Notes: a model not told the origin generated them from the letters alone. A stretch of 64,000 bases of DNA from Lactifluus volemus (GCA_022376515.1 WTXI01000036.1:186001-250000), one strand, 5' to 3'. Counted from the first letter of the stretch, positions 1 through 13,451 are shown. Numbers and translations are program-made.

Positions 1-467
1 CCATCAAGGAGTCCTTTTGTCCATTGTAAAGCATACGTTTGTCCGTTGACCCACTGCTCGCCTTTAGTAGGGGTTGTGACGACGAAATCTAGATAAGAAA
101 TATAAAAAGGTTTGCGAAATGGCGATTACGGGTAAAAAATATATTCGTACAACCGTCGGCAGCAAGAGGGAGAAGAGCGAGAACAAGAATGGCACCTAGG
201 TAAGAGGAAATTCTTTGGGGTAACATGGAGGAAAAATCCGCGGGGAGAGGGGAAAGCGACGGAAGTAGGAGATGAGTTGGCGACGACAATGGAAGGAATG
301 GACAGAGTTCTTATTCTTGGCCTTCATGCCAAATCGGGAGACTCACCCGATGCCGGATTCCGGTGCCGAGTGATTCCCCCAATGACTGTTCGTTTAGCCG
401 GACCGCATACAGGCGCATATAGTCGATTATATTATCAATCACTCACTCTCTCCCCTCGACCATCATC
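1..467. other. Upstream region of the Zn2Cys6 gene
   Basis: No coding region recognised. It should hold the promoter and 5' UTR of the transcription factor that starts at 468; a pyrimidine-rich stretch with short CATCATCATG spacing leads directly into the start codon. Confidence 0.4.
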
Positions 468-3400
468 ATGTCTCATTCTTCAGAGGATGACATTCTCTCT
501 CAGATAAATTTGTCCTCAAACAAGAAACGTCGCGTTCAAAACCAAAGAGCCTGTGACCGCTGCAGACAGAAAAAGAGTCAGTCCTTAATTACACCTTCCT
601 TTTCTATTCTCGCTTATCTACTACCTCAGTTCGTTGTATGTCCCATCGTATTTAGCCTATCATTCTCTAGGATCTTTGACCTTCCTCAGGTGATGGGACC
701 CCATCAGGCACAAAATGCTCTCATTGCTCATCCTCTGGTCGTGATTGTATCTTCACCGAGTCTACAAAGGTGCTTCTTTTTTTTTTCCCCCTTACCCCAC
801 GTACCTTCTCATTGATGCTTCCTCGCAAAAGACACGAGGTCCTCCAAAACGGTACATTTCCCGAAATTTACTGTACCACTCCTGGGTTTCTTACCACGTC
901 GGTCTTGCTATAGTTATGTCGATAGCCTCGAGACTCGCCTAGAGAAGATGGAGGGTATGCTATCCCGCGTACGCCATTCCCTCTTGGACAGTCCTGCTCC
1001 TTGTAACTTTCGGTCCAGTTATACCCAGATGGTGACTTATCTCAAGAGATGGAGCTTGATGGTTGGGCGCGTAGCTTTCAACCAGAGTCGACAGAGGGTC
1101 AATCACCTCCCCAGAACAGTGCCAGTCCTTCCAAGGGTGGTTCCCCCTTGCATTCATCTTTACCCGCTCCGACCACAGCTGGATCCGGTAGCGATGCTTC
1201 ACGTTCTAGTAGTGACACCGATTCCACCCTCCCCCGGGAGCTCGATGAACATCTCCAAAGGCTTTGTCTCCGTCCCAGCCCGAGAAGGTACTTTGGAAAA
1301 TCCAGTGGTATAACTCTTCTTCGTAGCGCCATGTCCGCCAGGTCCAAGGCTTCCAGTGAAGAGTCACCAGTTATTCACATAGAAAGACGTCAACGCCGTG
1401 AGGAGTTTTGGGGCCTTCATCCTGTAAGTTTCCTGCCTCATTCTCTCTCCGTTCTTTGCCCATCGTCACGTCCCTCCTCAGTGGCAGCGTGACCGTGTAC
1501 AGCGTACCAAGCGCCGCTATGACTTTCCTGAACCCGACCTTCTTACCGGCCTTATCCAAATATACTTCCAACATTTGGCCCCAATGATCCCTCTGCTCCA
1601 TCGTCCTACATTTATGAGCGCCTTTAACGATGGCTTGCATCAACGTGATGACAAGTTTGGCGCACTCGTGTTGCTTGTCTGTGCGACTGCGTCCAGATAT
1701 TCCTATGATCCTCGAACCCTCCTTGAGGGTGGCCACTGGCATTCTGCGGGTTGGAAATGGTTCAGTCAAGTAGAACCATTCTCGATCACCGTCCTGGCAT
1801 CTCCCGAGCTCTATGACCTCCAAGTCGCTGCTGTAAGTGGACCGTATTGTTTCGGTTCCTCCTTGCCTCTCCGGCTGACAGAGCCAACGCCACCAGCTTG
1901 CCGTAATATACGCCCATGGCACACTACCACCCCATGAGGCCTGGATAATGGTTGGCACTGGTCTACGGTTAGCTCAGGATCTTGGCGCTCACAGGCGACA
2001 AATGCACCATGGTCCTCCAACCGTCGAGGATGAGCTCTGGAAGCGTGCATTTTGGTACGCACCATTGTTACACTGCTTAGTCACCATGTCTCTGAGCTTC
2101 TCTTCAATAGGGTAATGCTAATGTACGACATCTGGACAAGCTCCTATCTTGGCCGACCTTGTGCCATTTCAGAGGAAAAGTAGGCAGTCCTTTTCTTCTC
2201 AGGCCCAAGGGGACATCCTATTGATCTGGTTTAACCTAAAGCTACGATGTCGGTCTTCCGATCGACTGTGACGATGAGTATTGGGAAAACCCCGATCCGA
2301 CCCTCGCATTCAAACAACCTCCAGGGAAACCGAGTCTGATTTCATACTTCAATCATCTTATCAAGATCAACCTGTTACATTCTCACGCTCTACGCACCAT
2401 TGTCAGTCCTCTGCTATGGCTGAATGACTTGATCTGTCATGCTTATAAGATATCGCCCACAGTACTCGCTCAACAAGGCCAGGTTTGCGGTACGCCCACG
2501 TGAAAAGGGCTGGGAAGAGCACACCGTGGCGTCCCTCGACTCGGCCCTAAATAGTTGGTTCGACTCTGTCCCTGACCACCGTGTGTCTACTATTCGATTA
2601 TACTTTACCTCTACTCGTCACTTACTGTCCCTCACTCTCCAGTGCGTTGGGACCCTCAACGGGAGGACCAAACCTTCTTCTTTCAATCGGCGGCTTTGCG
2701 TCTTGCCTATTACTTTATTCAGATCACAATTCATCGTCCGTTCATCCCGTCATTCCGTAAGGAGAGTTCTTTGTCATTCTCCGCGCTCGCAATCTGCGCA
2801 AGCGCTGCTCGTGCCTGCAGTCATGTTGCCGACGCCGTTGGGAAGAGGTACCCGGCCTTGTCTTCGCCAAATATTCTCGTCCGTAACTCCTTATTCGTCC
2901 ATGTCGTTTGTCTATTTGCTTACGCCCAAGGCCGTGCCGCTCGTACAGCTCCCCACATTTGTTTCTGGTGTCATTTTGCTTTCAAGCTTGTGGGTTGCGA
3001 AGCGGACGGGTACATCGCCTGACCCCGTGAGGGACATGCGGGATGTTCGCAATTGTATGAAACTGTTGGAGTTGGGAGAGTCTCGGTGGCCTGTTGCAGG
3101 GCGACTTCGGTGCAACTCTTTCCTTTTCTGTGATGGAAGGGGAAGATGCTGACTACCAACCTTCACGACAGTGACCTGCTTACCGACTTGTGCACTGCCG
3201 GTGAGCTCACGGTACCTGCGGAGAGCCCGCTGTCAAACAAACGCGAACGTGAAGACTCGGACAATGAGAGTCAACAATCGCCTTCGATATCACCACCCCC
3301 AGCGCAACAACTCCAGCACCCGATGTCGACTGCCTCTGCGCCGTACCCGTCTGTGCCAATGGCATCTGCCGAAACCCCACGTCAACACACATCTACACGC

Positions 3401-4240
3401 CTGGGAGCTGAATTTGCTTCACGTCCTCCAACTGCACCAGTATCTTCGCCTATGCCTCCTGCGGTCTTGACATCGGAAGTGGCGCCCGACGCATTTAGTC
3501 CTCCCGTCCACTCTGTGCACTCCAACAACGTGACACCCGTACTCCTTCCCCGACCATATAGCGGGAGTTACCAGCCACTTGGCGGGTCAAGTGGGCTTGG
3601 TCGTGCTACGCCCGCAATCGAGCTGCCTCCCTCTGCGTCCGCGCCTACAATTGCGTCTTTCGGGGCCGCCGCCGCGTTATCTGATACTTCGGCTTTTGTA
3701 ACTCCGCCGACACAGCATGGCCACGGGAACGGGACGCTATCATTGACTACGGGGCCTGGAGGAGCTCCATCACTTGGGATGGGCATGGTGCTTGACAACG
3801 GAGGCCCGTACGACTTCACAGCCTCAGCCTCCACACCTGCATCAGTGTCGGCGTCCAGCAACTCCAGCTCGCCTCACACAGGTTTCCGGTCGAGCACTGA
3901 CTTCAGCACAGGCGAAGCTAACGAGGCATTCGACATGACTGGGATGGACATGACGTTTGGGGGTTACGGCGTACCCTCGGCGGACAAGGAAGCTATGCTG
4001 CGGCATTTTGCCCCCTTGTTGCTGCAAGACGGGCAGATTGGCGTTGATCGAGACACGATGACGATGTGGTCAACGATGCCGTCAAGCTACGAGTGCGTCT
4101 TTTTTTCTCTCCTCAGAATAGAGCTGATAGAGGCGCATGGAAGGACGCAAGACTGGGAAACGTACATGTCTAGCATGATGGGTATGGCTAATACGAATGC
4201 TGTCGATCTTGGCATAGGTGTAGACGTCGGAAGGCTTTGA
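468..4240 (+). CDS. Zn2Cys6 fungal-specific transcription factor (XlnR-like layout)
   Basis: Nuclear DNA-binding regulator. Exon 1 encodes a basic stretch and RACDRCRQKK, the first half of a Zn2Cys6 cluster; after an intron the next exon gives KCSHCSSSGRDC, completing six cysteines. A following short helix reads YVDSLETRLEKMEGML, the usual coiled-coil dimerisation segment. From about 1,370 to 2,950 lies a fungal_trans (middle homology) domain with FWGLHP, LAPMIPLLHRPTF and an arginine-rich LAQDLGAHRR segment. The last large exon (3146-4240) is a Ser/Pro/Thr-rich low-complexity tail, probably the activation region. At least seven small introns are needed. The family order (zinc cluster, coil, fungal_trans, Ser/Pro-rich tail) matches xylanase-regulator relatives, but the target genes cannot be read from sequence. 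It converges on the Argonaute gene. Start chosen at the ATG giving MSHSSEDD; reading frames stay intact throughout. Confidence 0.85.
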
Positions 4241-4534
4241 CGCTGTGTGTTATTTATACGGTGGATGAGGGGATCTTGGGTTCATGTCTACGTTGGGTCG
4301 TTTCGTCCAAAGTCACCGATTAGGCTTCTTCACTCGGTCTCCTTTTTTTCTATTAGATTAAAGTCTTGTACAATATGTGATGGCTCTAATTGTTCCATTT
4401 TTGTGTCTGTACTCTGTATCATAACTGTCATTCGAGCCTGAAACCACCAAGTTGGCTTTTCAAGACATTTTCCCTATTCAAGGAACGGTGGTACGAAATT
4501 TACACAGGTACGTAAGGTGTCGGTACGACTCCGC

Positions 4535-7500
4535 TCAGATAAAGTACATGAGTCTTGCCATCCTTTCATTAGTTGGCTGGAACCCCCTCCGAATCTCGCT
4601 CTCGCTGGTTGACCCTCTCGGATCGCTTGTTTCCGTCGCCGTCTCGGACAGGAAAACGTCATGGCGGAGTTGTGGGTCATAATGATTCTTGGCGCGCATA
4701 CAGACGTTGTGCGCGTCTTAGGGACGAACGCGTCAGTTGTTATTAAGAATACTGTGAAAGGGAACTTACAGTAGATTGGGGCTGGAACCGAAACCGAGCG
4801 TGTGCAGCGTGCGTAGACGTAGCACAGAGCGTAAGATAGACGTTGTATACCGTCGACCCTAAAGGAAGAGAAGAAGGACGACGGACGAGACGGGAAGGAC
4901 AGCAAAGTCGTCAGCAGTCGGCATCGCGGACAGAGTGAGGACTGGGACGACTCAACGTGAATTCGTTCTCGTCGAGAAGGAGGTTGTAATGTGCGGGTCT
5001 GCTCGTGCCGAGTATCCCGCTATGGCTCAGTAGGTACCAGTCGGTCTCGACGGGGCTAGTGATATCGGTGTCGACGACCATACCCGCGAGACAGTTCCCG
5101 CTGCTGTCGGAATCGTTGGGTGAGGTGCCAGTGGGGAAGAACACCACCTTGTGTTTTTTCCCGACGACGATGAACGTGATGGTGGGCGCAAAGCCCAGTG
5201 TTTGGCATGCATCTAGTGCCAAGTTGGGATATGAGAAACGTAAAGGGAATGGGAAGAGGGAACGCACTTCGAATGTAAAGGAGCTCTATCTCGAGGATTG
5301 TGGAGAATTCCGTTTCAGAGACGCCATCTAGGGAGGTGGATCAGTTTGACAGACTGAAGCTGGATGCCAACCAGTCGACGTACCGCGGAAGAACAGTATG
5401 CGCTCGGGATATGTGTTTCTCGCATCCTTGAATTCCTTTAAAACTTCCTGACGCTTGATCAATTTCCCATGCTCGTGACAGAGGCTCCACATGACTACAT
5501 ACCACCACATCTCTTCCAAGTCTTCGATAACTTCGTGTGAGGATCGTTGAACACCCATCCTTGAGACATATTTACTGCGTTGCTGTCAATGCTCCCGACG
5601 AGGGCAGTGAAAGAGGGTTTTCCTCTTGACCCTGGTGGAGCGTGAGTTATGTCCGCCCCTGACAACCAAAGTATGGGTAAATGGAACCATACATGATAAG
5701 ACGAGACCTACCCATAACCATAGCAGGGTGTGCCGGATCGGTGAGGAACGAGATATCTTGCGGTTCGGGAACGACGTTGATGCCCCCAAGTCTCACGTTA
5801 ATTCTAACATCATGACATAAATATCGTCTCGGCGGAATGGAAAACCATTTTGATGTGCCCACTTGAGTAAACGTTTGCAAATACTGTTCCCTTGCCCGGA
5901 AGCACTTTGCCGCTTTCATGCATTGGGTTGGAATGCCAGCCTGCGCATAAAACTAAGTATGCAGAAAGCGCCAAGGTTGAACGTCGATTACCGTGACATC
6001 ACCGAAGCTAGGAACGTGGAGTCAGCGTCAAATGAGTCACTACGAATGGGAATAACAGACAATTACTTTTTGACAGCCGTATAGATATCATTACCGCCCT
6101 CAGGAAGCACGACAACTATGAGCGTCGGAGCGCTCCCTGACTGTCGCTGGCACGCATTGCAAGCAGCGCGGAGTTGCTGTGGCAAAAGTCAGGGTCTCAA
6201 GGAACTTATAAAACTAACAAGACAGACTTGAGCGATATTGCCTTGGCCTGACTCCCATCTCATGAGCGGACGAGGGTTGATGGTTATTCCTACTGGAATC
6301 AGCACGAGGGCATTTGAACTTGTCTGAATGGCCTTACCAACACTTCTCCGCCTTTCACCAAATTGCCAACCATCTGCTCTGCTATCTCTTGCCTGAAGCG
6401 ACGTCTAGTCTCGTAGATTACGAGGATCCAATTTCGATCGTAGAGGACTGATACATGAGCCTGTCAATCCTTCAAAGAATTGGTCATTCATGCACCGAGG
6501 CTGGTCGCCAGAAATGCCTACAGATTCCATGTACTCTTTCCCGTATCCTGGATACAAACACATGAATCATTGCATCATCAGAGGAAGGAACACGTTTTAC
6601 CAGTTTGACCCTGGGCTGTCTTGAGTTAGGGTGGTAATTCAGTACAGGCGCTTTGATGACTCGGGCTTCGAGGCCAAGAGTTCATTGTCGGCTATTGTCA
6701 TGCCAAATTGGCGAACATATTCGGATTGTCCATATTCTAGCACCTGCAGGAATTCATCAGTAGATAGTCTGATCCACTTGCACGTAACATACAGTTAATG
6801 CATTTCGAATACTGTTATGGCGTTCGTTAGGCCGCATCGATGAGAACCTCAGGATGGAATTAACGTGTTCTGGGGGCATTGTTTGCGAATCAACTGGCCC
6901 GGCGGAACTTCACAAAGTTCCAACGGGATCACCGCGCGAGTGGAGAGCTGGACACTAACGTCAATATGAGGGGATGGAAGAAAAGAATGCACCGACCTCC
7001 ACGCATATTACATCTGGAAATCGAAGTGGACCGTTCAACCGATCCTGAAAATAGTCCGCAACCGTCATGGACTGTCCGTCTGCAGTTTCGAATGATACGT
7101 CTCGAGCACCCTGTCTGCTCAGTTTCTTGACTAGACGTTGTCTTCCCGGATCGTGTTCATTGTGCGGTGTCGTGACTTTGAGTCCGGAAAGGAACTGTTG
7201 GAGGCGCATGCGTTCCCGGTCGGGGAAGCCGTGGAGCGGAGAGAGGGTGTTTGCGGATTGTCTAGATTTCCAAGAACTCGAGAGCTAAGTCAATAAGACG
7301 TCCCGGTTTGTACATGGGTCCAGTCGTATATTGACATTAATTAGCATGCGATTGATTGCTGGTCGCACAGACTGAAAGTAGCCGCGCCACAGAACGACCC
7401 CCCCACCAATATCCTTTGTTTCTCTGTCCGCAAAGAAGAGCGTTTGTTGAAGGGTGAACCTGTATCGGCCTCATACGGATAACCATATTCAACGCCTGTT

Positions 7501-8492
7501 CAGAAGAATGGGTGATGAAGCAACAAAATCGACAAGGCATTCACGTACCATTATAGCCGTGAATACCGCATTATCGTGATCTTGTTTCCTTGCACGAAGC
7601 GCTTGAGAAGCCTGCGATAAATTTAGTACTGATTGATCCAGTCGGATGTGAATGAATGCATCGTACTCAGGGTTGATCGAAGCAACATAGGTGAGGCGAA
7701 CCTTGAATTCCTTAGGCCCCATGGGTACCACATACTGTAAACAGGGAACACAGTAGCTGAGGAAATTAGTGTCAAGGGGGAAGACTTACCTCACGGGAAC
7801 CGTCTTCGTACTCGAGATCAAATGATGTAAAAAATTCTTTTTCCATCATATACCCAGGCTGTGTGGAAGGCGGCCTTCGACCTCGGTTTGCAAAGCTTGA
7901 ATGATTCGATAGTTTCGGGCAATTGGTCGATCCTCCTCTGGTAGAATAACTATATGGACGTCCTCAGCGGTTTACAAGATTTAGGAACTATATATACTCA
8001 CCAACTGCATCACGATTATACGCCAAAAGAACCTGTAAGTCACACGCCGCCTTAGGAAAGGTGAATTGTACATACCATCATAATGATAAATAAAACCCTG
8101 GTCGAGTTTGACTTCGACATGGTTAGTGATCACCCTCACCCGCCGCTCTGCGGCAGTTCCGTACCCTTTCCGCTTTTCACCTATCGCCTGGATGTGAACG
8201 TCGGGGATTTGCAAAGTCTCGCGATGGCTGGTCAGTTCAAGTTGTGGGCCATAGGAAGGGGTAGCACCACTGGGACCGCCAGCCCCACGGCTACGGCCCC
8301 GGTTGCCGCCACCCGAGCCGCCACCAGCCCCGCGGTCACCGCGACCGACCGCGACCGCGACCTCGACCACTCCCACGATCATCGCCCCCACGAAAGCCCC
8401 CACGACCTCCACGAAATCCCCCACGGCCGCCACCACGGCACCAGGCCACCACGACCCCGACCAGCTTCGGGGGAAGTACCTCGGGGAGGCAT
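4535..8492 (-). pseudogene. Argonaute (N-PAZ-MID-PIWI) with several frame breaks
   Basis: Small-RNA-guided slicer of the RNA-silencing pathway. The start MPPRGTSPEAGRG (8492) leads into an RGG-rich tail, then ITNHVEVKL (N domain), RGYFQSVRPAINRML (linker 1), a PAZ ending LRFPDVICVEV, linker 2 (VNSILRFSSMRPNER; EYVRQFGMTIADNELLASKP), MID (LIVVVLPEGGNDIYTAV; KAAKCFRAREQYL) and PIWI. PIWI catalytic residues are all present: D in GADITHAPPGS, the E finger in SSHEVIEDLEEM, D in RDGVSETEFS, H in SRPAHYNLL. The C-terminus has LSYALCYVYARCTRSVSVPAPIY. More than ten introns. Reading continuity is broken by single bases at roughly 5570 (PIWI), 6880 (end of PAZ), 7469 (linker 1), the six-A run 7829-7834, and about 8345 and 8444 (RGG tail). 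Either a recent pseudogene or an assembly with base errors; identity as Argonaute is certain. Confidence 0.93.
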
Positions 8493-9984
8493 TATTCAAG
8501 ATCTGGTGTTGGGGGGCACTTGAAGAGAGGGAGATGTACTGATGTTGGTTAGCGAACGCAACCGATGCAACGCAGGTTTTATGTGCCAGGGACGCCTAGC
8601 TGCGGCCTCAGCAGCCTGACTATTACTTTTTCGAGAGAAGATAGGTTCAATATTTACCACTGCGGAGACAGTTTTGGGAGCCATGCTACGTCCTGGTGCT
8701 TCGCCCTTCAAGAGGTATCGTTGACAAGCGCTCCCACAACAGTGACATATTGACAATGGGTAGCTACGCATTTATGATGTGCGCCGATGATATTAGGTTC
8801 CATGGCTCCATGGTTCCTTCTTGGACATTTGTAACTCGTGCACCTTTTCTTTCATTTGCCGCAGCAGCAGAAAACGTCAATTCGTTCAGCTGGAATTATT
8901 ACCGGCTTTGAACAAGGAATCCAGCGAGGGATACGTTGATGTGGTCATTATCTACCTATACACGCCAATCCACTGAGCGACTGCAGGGCTCCATTCGAAA
9001 TCTGTACCAAAGAGAGGCACTGAATTTGGACGATCCGCAGTCAGGTCATGTCACCCATGCCAGTGGTCGGTCCTGCGTCCTTGCTCCCAACGGTAAATGC
9101 TGACGTGCGTAAAGAAGAGCTGTACTGCGGGGATTCAACTACTAGTATCGCAGCAAGGCTACGAACCGATTCATTGTAACGTCATGAGATTACAGTATAT
9201 CGCATATCGCCAAAAAAAAGCGACAAGCTGGCCATGGTCAATTACAGTGTGAAACGTAGGCCGTCATTGGCCATACCGGAGTGCGAGAAGGGTCCTTGCA
9301 ATAATTTTTTTTCCGAATTTCTCGACAACTCCCTCTGGGACCAAGGGGTGAGCGTTGGTGAGAGTTCCGAGTTCGCAAATATGATTGCTGGCCTCCCTCC
9401 ACGCCATATCTCGAGTCGACCACATCCGAAATGAAGTGTATTTAGTGACAAATAAATTTAGGAGATAATTAAAGTATGCTACAGTAGAAACGCACGAGAA
9501 ATTAGTGACAGACGAGCGAGAGCACACAAGCAGGCACCTACCAAGTAGTCCAAAGAAATGCAAGGCGACCGATGGACAGGGTTCTCTGTCCATCAATCTT
9601 CCAACCTAACTTACAGACTACGGATAGGTTGCCTGCTTATCTACTCTTTCTCACTGTTGGAAAATAGAAACTATATAGCTGTAACTTGAATGGCACAGTC
9701 CAAAAGGTGGTCACAAACTAGGTCCTCATAACACAACTTGATCACTAAACACACACACGAGAACTTGTTCTCGTTGAGAAGTTGACAATTTGCTCTCTGG
9801 TAACTCAGCTTTAACTTCCAGAACAATGCACAAGTGAATCAGGCCCTCGTGCCATTGTAGATACTCCGAGTCGCTAAGCGTCCGAGGGGGCTCTTGGGGG
9901 GTTGCGGGATCGGGTGTGGCTTGTCTTTGGCTGGGTATCGAGGCGTCATTCGAGAGCTGCAGGGAGCTAAGTCAGCGGGAGAAG
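8493..9984. other. Intergenic, no gene recognised
   Basis: Holds the upstream region of Argonaute. Short open frames on both strands have no recognisable domain and look like chance. The sequence is of average composition with short A-runs (for example near 9210). Confidence 0.4.
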
Positions 9985-10090
9985 ACATAAGGAAAGGTGC
10001 ACAACAAACCTCAACGCATATTACATCTGGAAATCGAAGTGGGTAGTCCATTGACATAGCCCACTTCGACACATACTTGGAATGCCTCAT
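9985..10090 (-). pseudogene. Argonaute PAZ-exon relic
   Basis: The minus strand reads YPLRFPDVICVEV, the end of a PAZ domain, followed by a GT splice donor at the same place as in the full Argonaute gene upstream. About 34 nt (10008-10042) match 6995-7029 with one mismatch. Nothing Argonaute-like can be followed on either side, so this is a leftover of a second copy or of a local duplication. Confidence 0.6.
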
Positions 10091-10186
10091 TGAAGAGCAA
10101 TAATTGCAAGCTGGGTGGTAGTTGTAGTGGTGGTGGGAAGTTTGAGGCTGTGTGAACCGCGGGAGGCGTTCGGGTAACTGGAGGCC

Positions 10187-10625
10187 TCAAACGACCTCAG
10201 GATCCGCCTGCGTTGATAACCATGCGGCCGATAGCAGGTCGCTCGGTTCGGATGGATTCCGTCCGGCGGGAATACAAAAATAAAATAGGTGGTGTTCAGT
10301 AACGGGCCGAGCCCGTGTGATACACTGTCCGTCTGGTGAGAATGCAACAGAATTAAGCCAAGGGGTGTGTTCTGTAAATGGGGTCGCTACGGCCAAGTCC
10401 CGTTGCCGCGTCCCACATGCGAGTTGCCCGATCAAACAGGCGGATGCGATACGCTGTCCGTCCGTCACAGAAGATGGTGCGGACGATCTGAGCCCGTCCA
10501 AAAAGAGTCAACGGATGTGGGTTGGAGAAAACAGACACATACTATCCGTCCGACGAGAATATAAAAATATGTGTCCAGTAAACGGGCCCGCTACAGATGG
10601 CATGAGGTATGGAGAGGAATGATGC
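10187..10625 (-). pseudogene. Decayed WD40-repeat stretch
   Basis: Minus-strand frames contain pieces of WD40 repeats of the NACHT-WD40 style: RATRMWDAATG, then HTPWLNSVAFSPDGQCI, and a preceding SVTDGQRIAS. The pieces fall in different frames, with repeated 'SPDG'-type segments about 120 bp apart, and no flanking NACHT or start exon is visible. In agaricomycetes such arrays belong to large STAND proteins; here only a fragment remains. Confidence 0.55.
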
Positions 10626-13451
10626 GACGCGTGTGATCAGATGAAGTGACGCTACTCAGTAGCGAGCCGGGGTGAGAGAATGTTAATCCATTCATGCGCG
10701 TAACTAGTTAGATGATGATGTATTTGGCTATCTAAGCCTGCACAAAGGAAGTCAGCGAAAGTAGGTTGGAGAAAACAGACAAGTGTACGTACTCGATAGC
10801 ATCTATGAAAATATTATAAGATGGGCCAACGCCCTCATCCTATCCTGTTTTACACCATTAGCCTCGAACTGGATATTGTCGCACACAACATACTGAAGCT
10901 TGCGGCATGGCGGTGATGATGCCGTAGACGGGTCAGCATAATACTCCTTCCGCTGCCTTTATGAACGAGGCCGTCTGACTAGAGCAGAACGTCGACACAA
11001 GCCCGCGAACACGAGAGAAAATGCCGCCAGGTTCACGAGATGATGCTAGCAATTTGCCTCGGTACGGCAGATGGCGTCGACGAGTGAGGGACGCGGGCGA
11101 GCCTGAGCGACATCAACACCTCCTTCTCATTTGCGTTGGCGCGGTTGGAGAAATGAGAAGGGAAAGGGAAGACGAAACTATCAGGGCGGCCCAGGGCTTT
11201 TGTATTGACCGCTAGGCGAGCCCCCATTTATCCCATGTCTCCCAAAAAGGAGACTCAGTCAGCTGCGCATCCCACGTCCATCGGATTCTTTGGTCTAGGG
11301 ACCACTCCTGCGCAAAACGTCCGCGGCTGACTGCGCGAGCGTAGTCATCAGCATTACGCAGTGGCTCAGTCGTTCCTCGCAGTCAGGGCCGAACTTTGCC
11401 ATGGCCGTACTCCCGGGTCTTTTGATCAAGAAGTTCGGTGCGTAGTTCGAATCCCAAGTTCATTCCGCACATCAGAACGTCGCAGTTTCGGTGATGAGGG
11501 GGAAACTGCGCACGACTCTTAACTGAATCAAGTTTCGAGCTATGTTTTCTGTTCCATCTTTTCCACGTATCCTCCACTTAGGTCTCCTATTCGAAAAGCA
11601 TAAGCAAGCGCACAGACTGGTCGGGCGGTACTCACAAGCTTAGTATAGAAGGTTCAGAACGAAGGTACCTGGTTCTCCAACGATTCCGAAAGTCTATGTC
11701 GCCCCGCAGAGTCATATTCGACTGGAGACCGCGACGCAGCGCCCACACGTTGTCTATGAGTCAGGGCGCATGTTGAAGGAACGCGCGCGCGGATGCCATA
11801 CAAGCCGCTACGCTAGCTTCCATATCCCCACAGAAGCTGCGCGTGGTCGAACCAAGACGGGCCGAGAGCACCGCGTGGGCTGCGCAAATAGGGCGCAGGC
11901 GTAGCAAGTCGAACTGATGCGGCCCGATAACGAAACCCCCAAACTCGGATTGTCGGGTGTCGATACCACCTCGTCAGTGAAGTAGTTGCGCTGTTGGCTT
12001 GCAAGTCCTAAAATGGCTCAGAAATCATTGAGCAGAAAACTAGTGGAAGGCCGATAGGTTCCACTACGGAAAATGAACAACGCCGAAGTGGGTGCGATAC
12101 ACAAAAGGACGTAGAACGTCAGGGCCGAAACGGCGGTGATAAACCCGCGGAACGCAAAGACAACGAGAACGTGCCAAAATGTGGAACTTGTGGGCGCCGC
12201 AGGCGGCAAAATACTCTCAGCTATCTGCGCAGCCGCGGTGTGTACGGTCCCGATGGAGTGACTCGAATGCGCATGAGACTTGACTCGTCTCGAAAATGTT
12301 GAGAAACCAAACCGAGTTCACAACATGGCCAAAATAGCAACGAATCGACTTCAGTTCGAGCACTTATTGTATTTGTCGACCAAGAAAATGGCACGAACAT
12401 CAGGGAAAAGTGCGACTGAGTGGTGACGGTAGGATTCTGATTGCATATTCTGAAAGTACATAAACGTGTTCACCATTGGCAAATAACGACAGATCTGAAA
12501 ACAAAAGGGGTTGTAAGCGGAGTGACAGTTGTCAAGGTCATCAGGGCGCAAGGCGTACATACGACGAAAGGCGGAAACCCTCAAGGATCTCTCTTCCAAT
12601 CCTCCACATTATCCTCGTAAAAACTTTGGCCAATATATAGCTCAGGAAATAATCCGTATATGCTGTCTTCACCAGAGCAGCGGAGAAAATTCTGTTAAAG
12701 TTGCAGTATGAAGTTTGTGCTTGGCTAGGCAAGTTCTCGAAGATGTTGGCCGTGGGCCCGGGGCAGTACCAGTACGCAGCCGACTACAAGTTTGAAATTA
12801 CATTGATCTACTGCTTGCGAAGGGTACAACGCAAGCGTCGGGCGGTGAGGCCTGTGAGGAGGCGGAAATTGGGGGTAAACGTGGTCGAACTCCGCTACTG
12901 GCTGTGTCGTGTGAAAACAGCCGCTCCTGCGCCTAGTAACTGGACTTTGAGACACGACATTTTATCGTCGCCTTTTGTTTGTCTCATGTCTCGAAGCATC
13001 CAGGAACTGACAAGGGCGCGCGCACGACAAGGGGTTTAGCGCTTACGGTAATTAAGAAGCGTGCCCTGCATCAGGAGGAAAAACCTCAGTAATGACTTGG
13101 GCAGACCGTTCATCGTTTTGACCACTGTACTCTGGGCCATGAGCATGGAACCCGTGCGTTCTACCTACTTGGATTCGGATAGACGATTCCGGTTTCAGTG
13201 CTTTACATCCGAAATCTGGTTCATTATTTCTCGGAGACATCCATTCTACGAGATCAGGTCTGCATCGACCAGAGTTGCATCTTCGATAACGTAGCTACGA
13301 AAGTCACCTGTGCATACAGAGTCCAGGCTTATGATGTACAAACTGCAAAGACATAGATCTTCCACTACAGTGATTAGTATCGGAGGTTTTCTACACCTCC
13401 CGAAAGTAAGGTTAGATACCGCTACATATCATATCAATACATACCGTTCAG
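10626..13451. other. 2.8 kb without a recognisable gene
   Basis: No domain, RNA or repeat could be supported on either strand. A 17-nt string GTTGGAGAAAACAGACA occurs at about 10516 and 10764, extending the decayed WD40 area. A minus-strand frame at 12018-12209 is hydrophobic but lacks other support. Probably degraded duplicated sequence. Confidence 0.35.

Noticed and set aside
8345..8444. An intron in the RGG region to explain the Argonaute N-terminal frame changes
   Set aside because: The segment between the two breaks itself encodes an RGG-rich tract in the middle frame, so removing it as an intron is less likely than two single-base changes.
12018..12209. Hydrophobic 63-codon minus-strand frame as a small membrane protein
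   Set aside because: No splice or start support and no family resemblance; surrounding region looks decayed.
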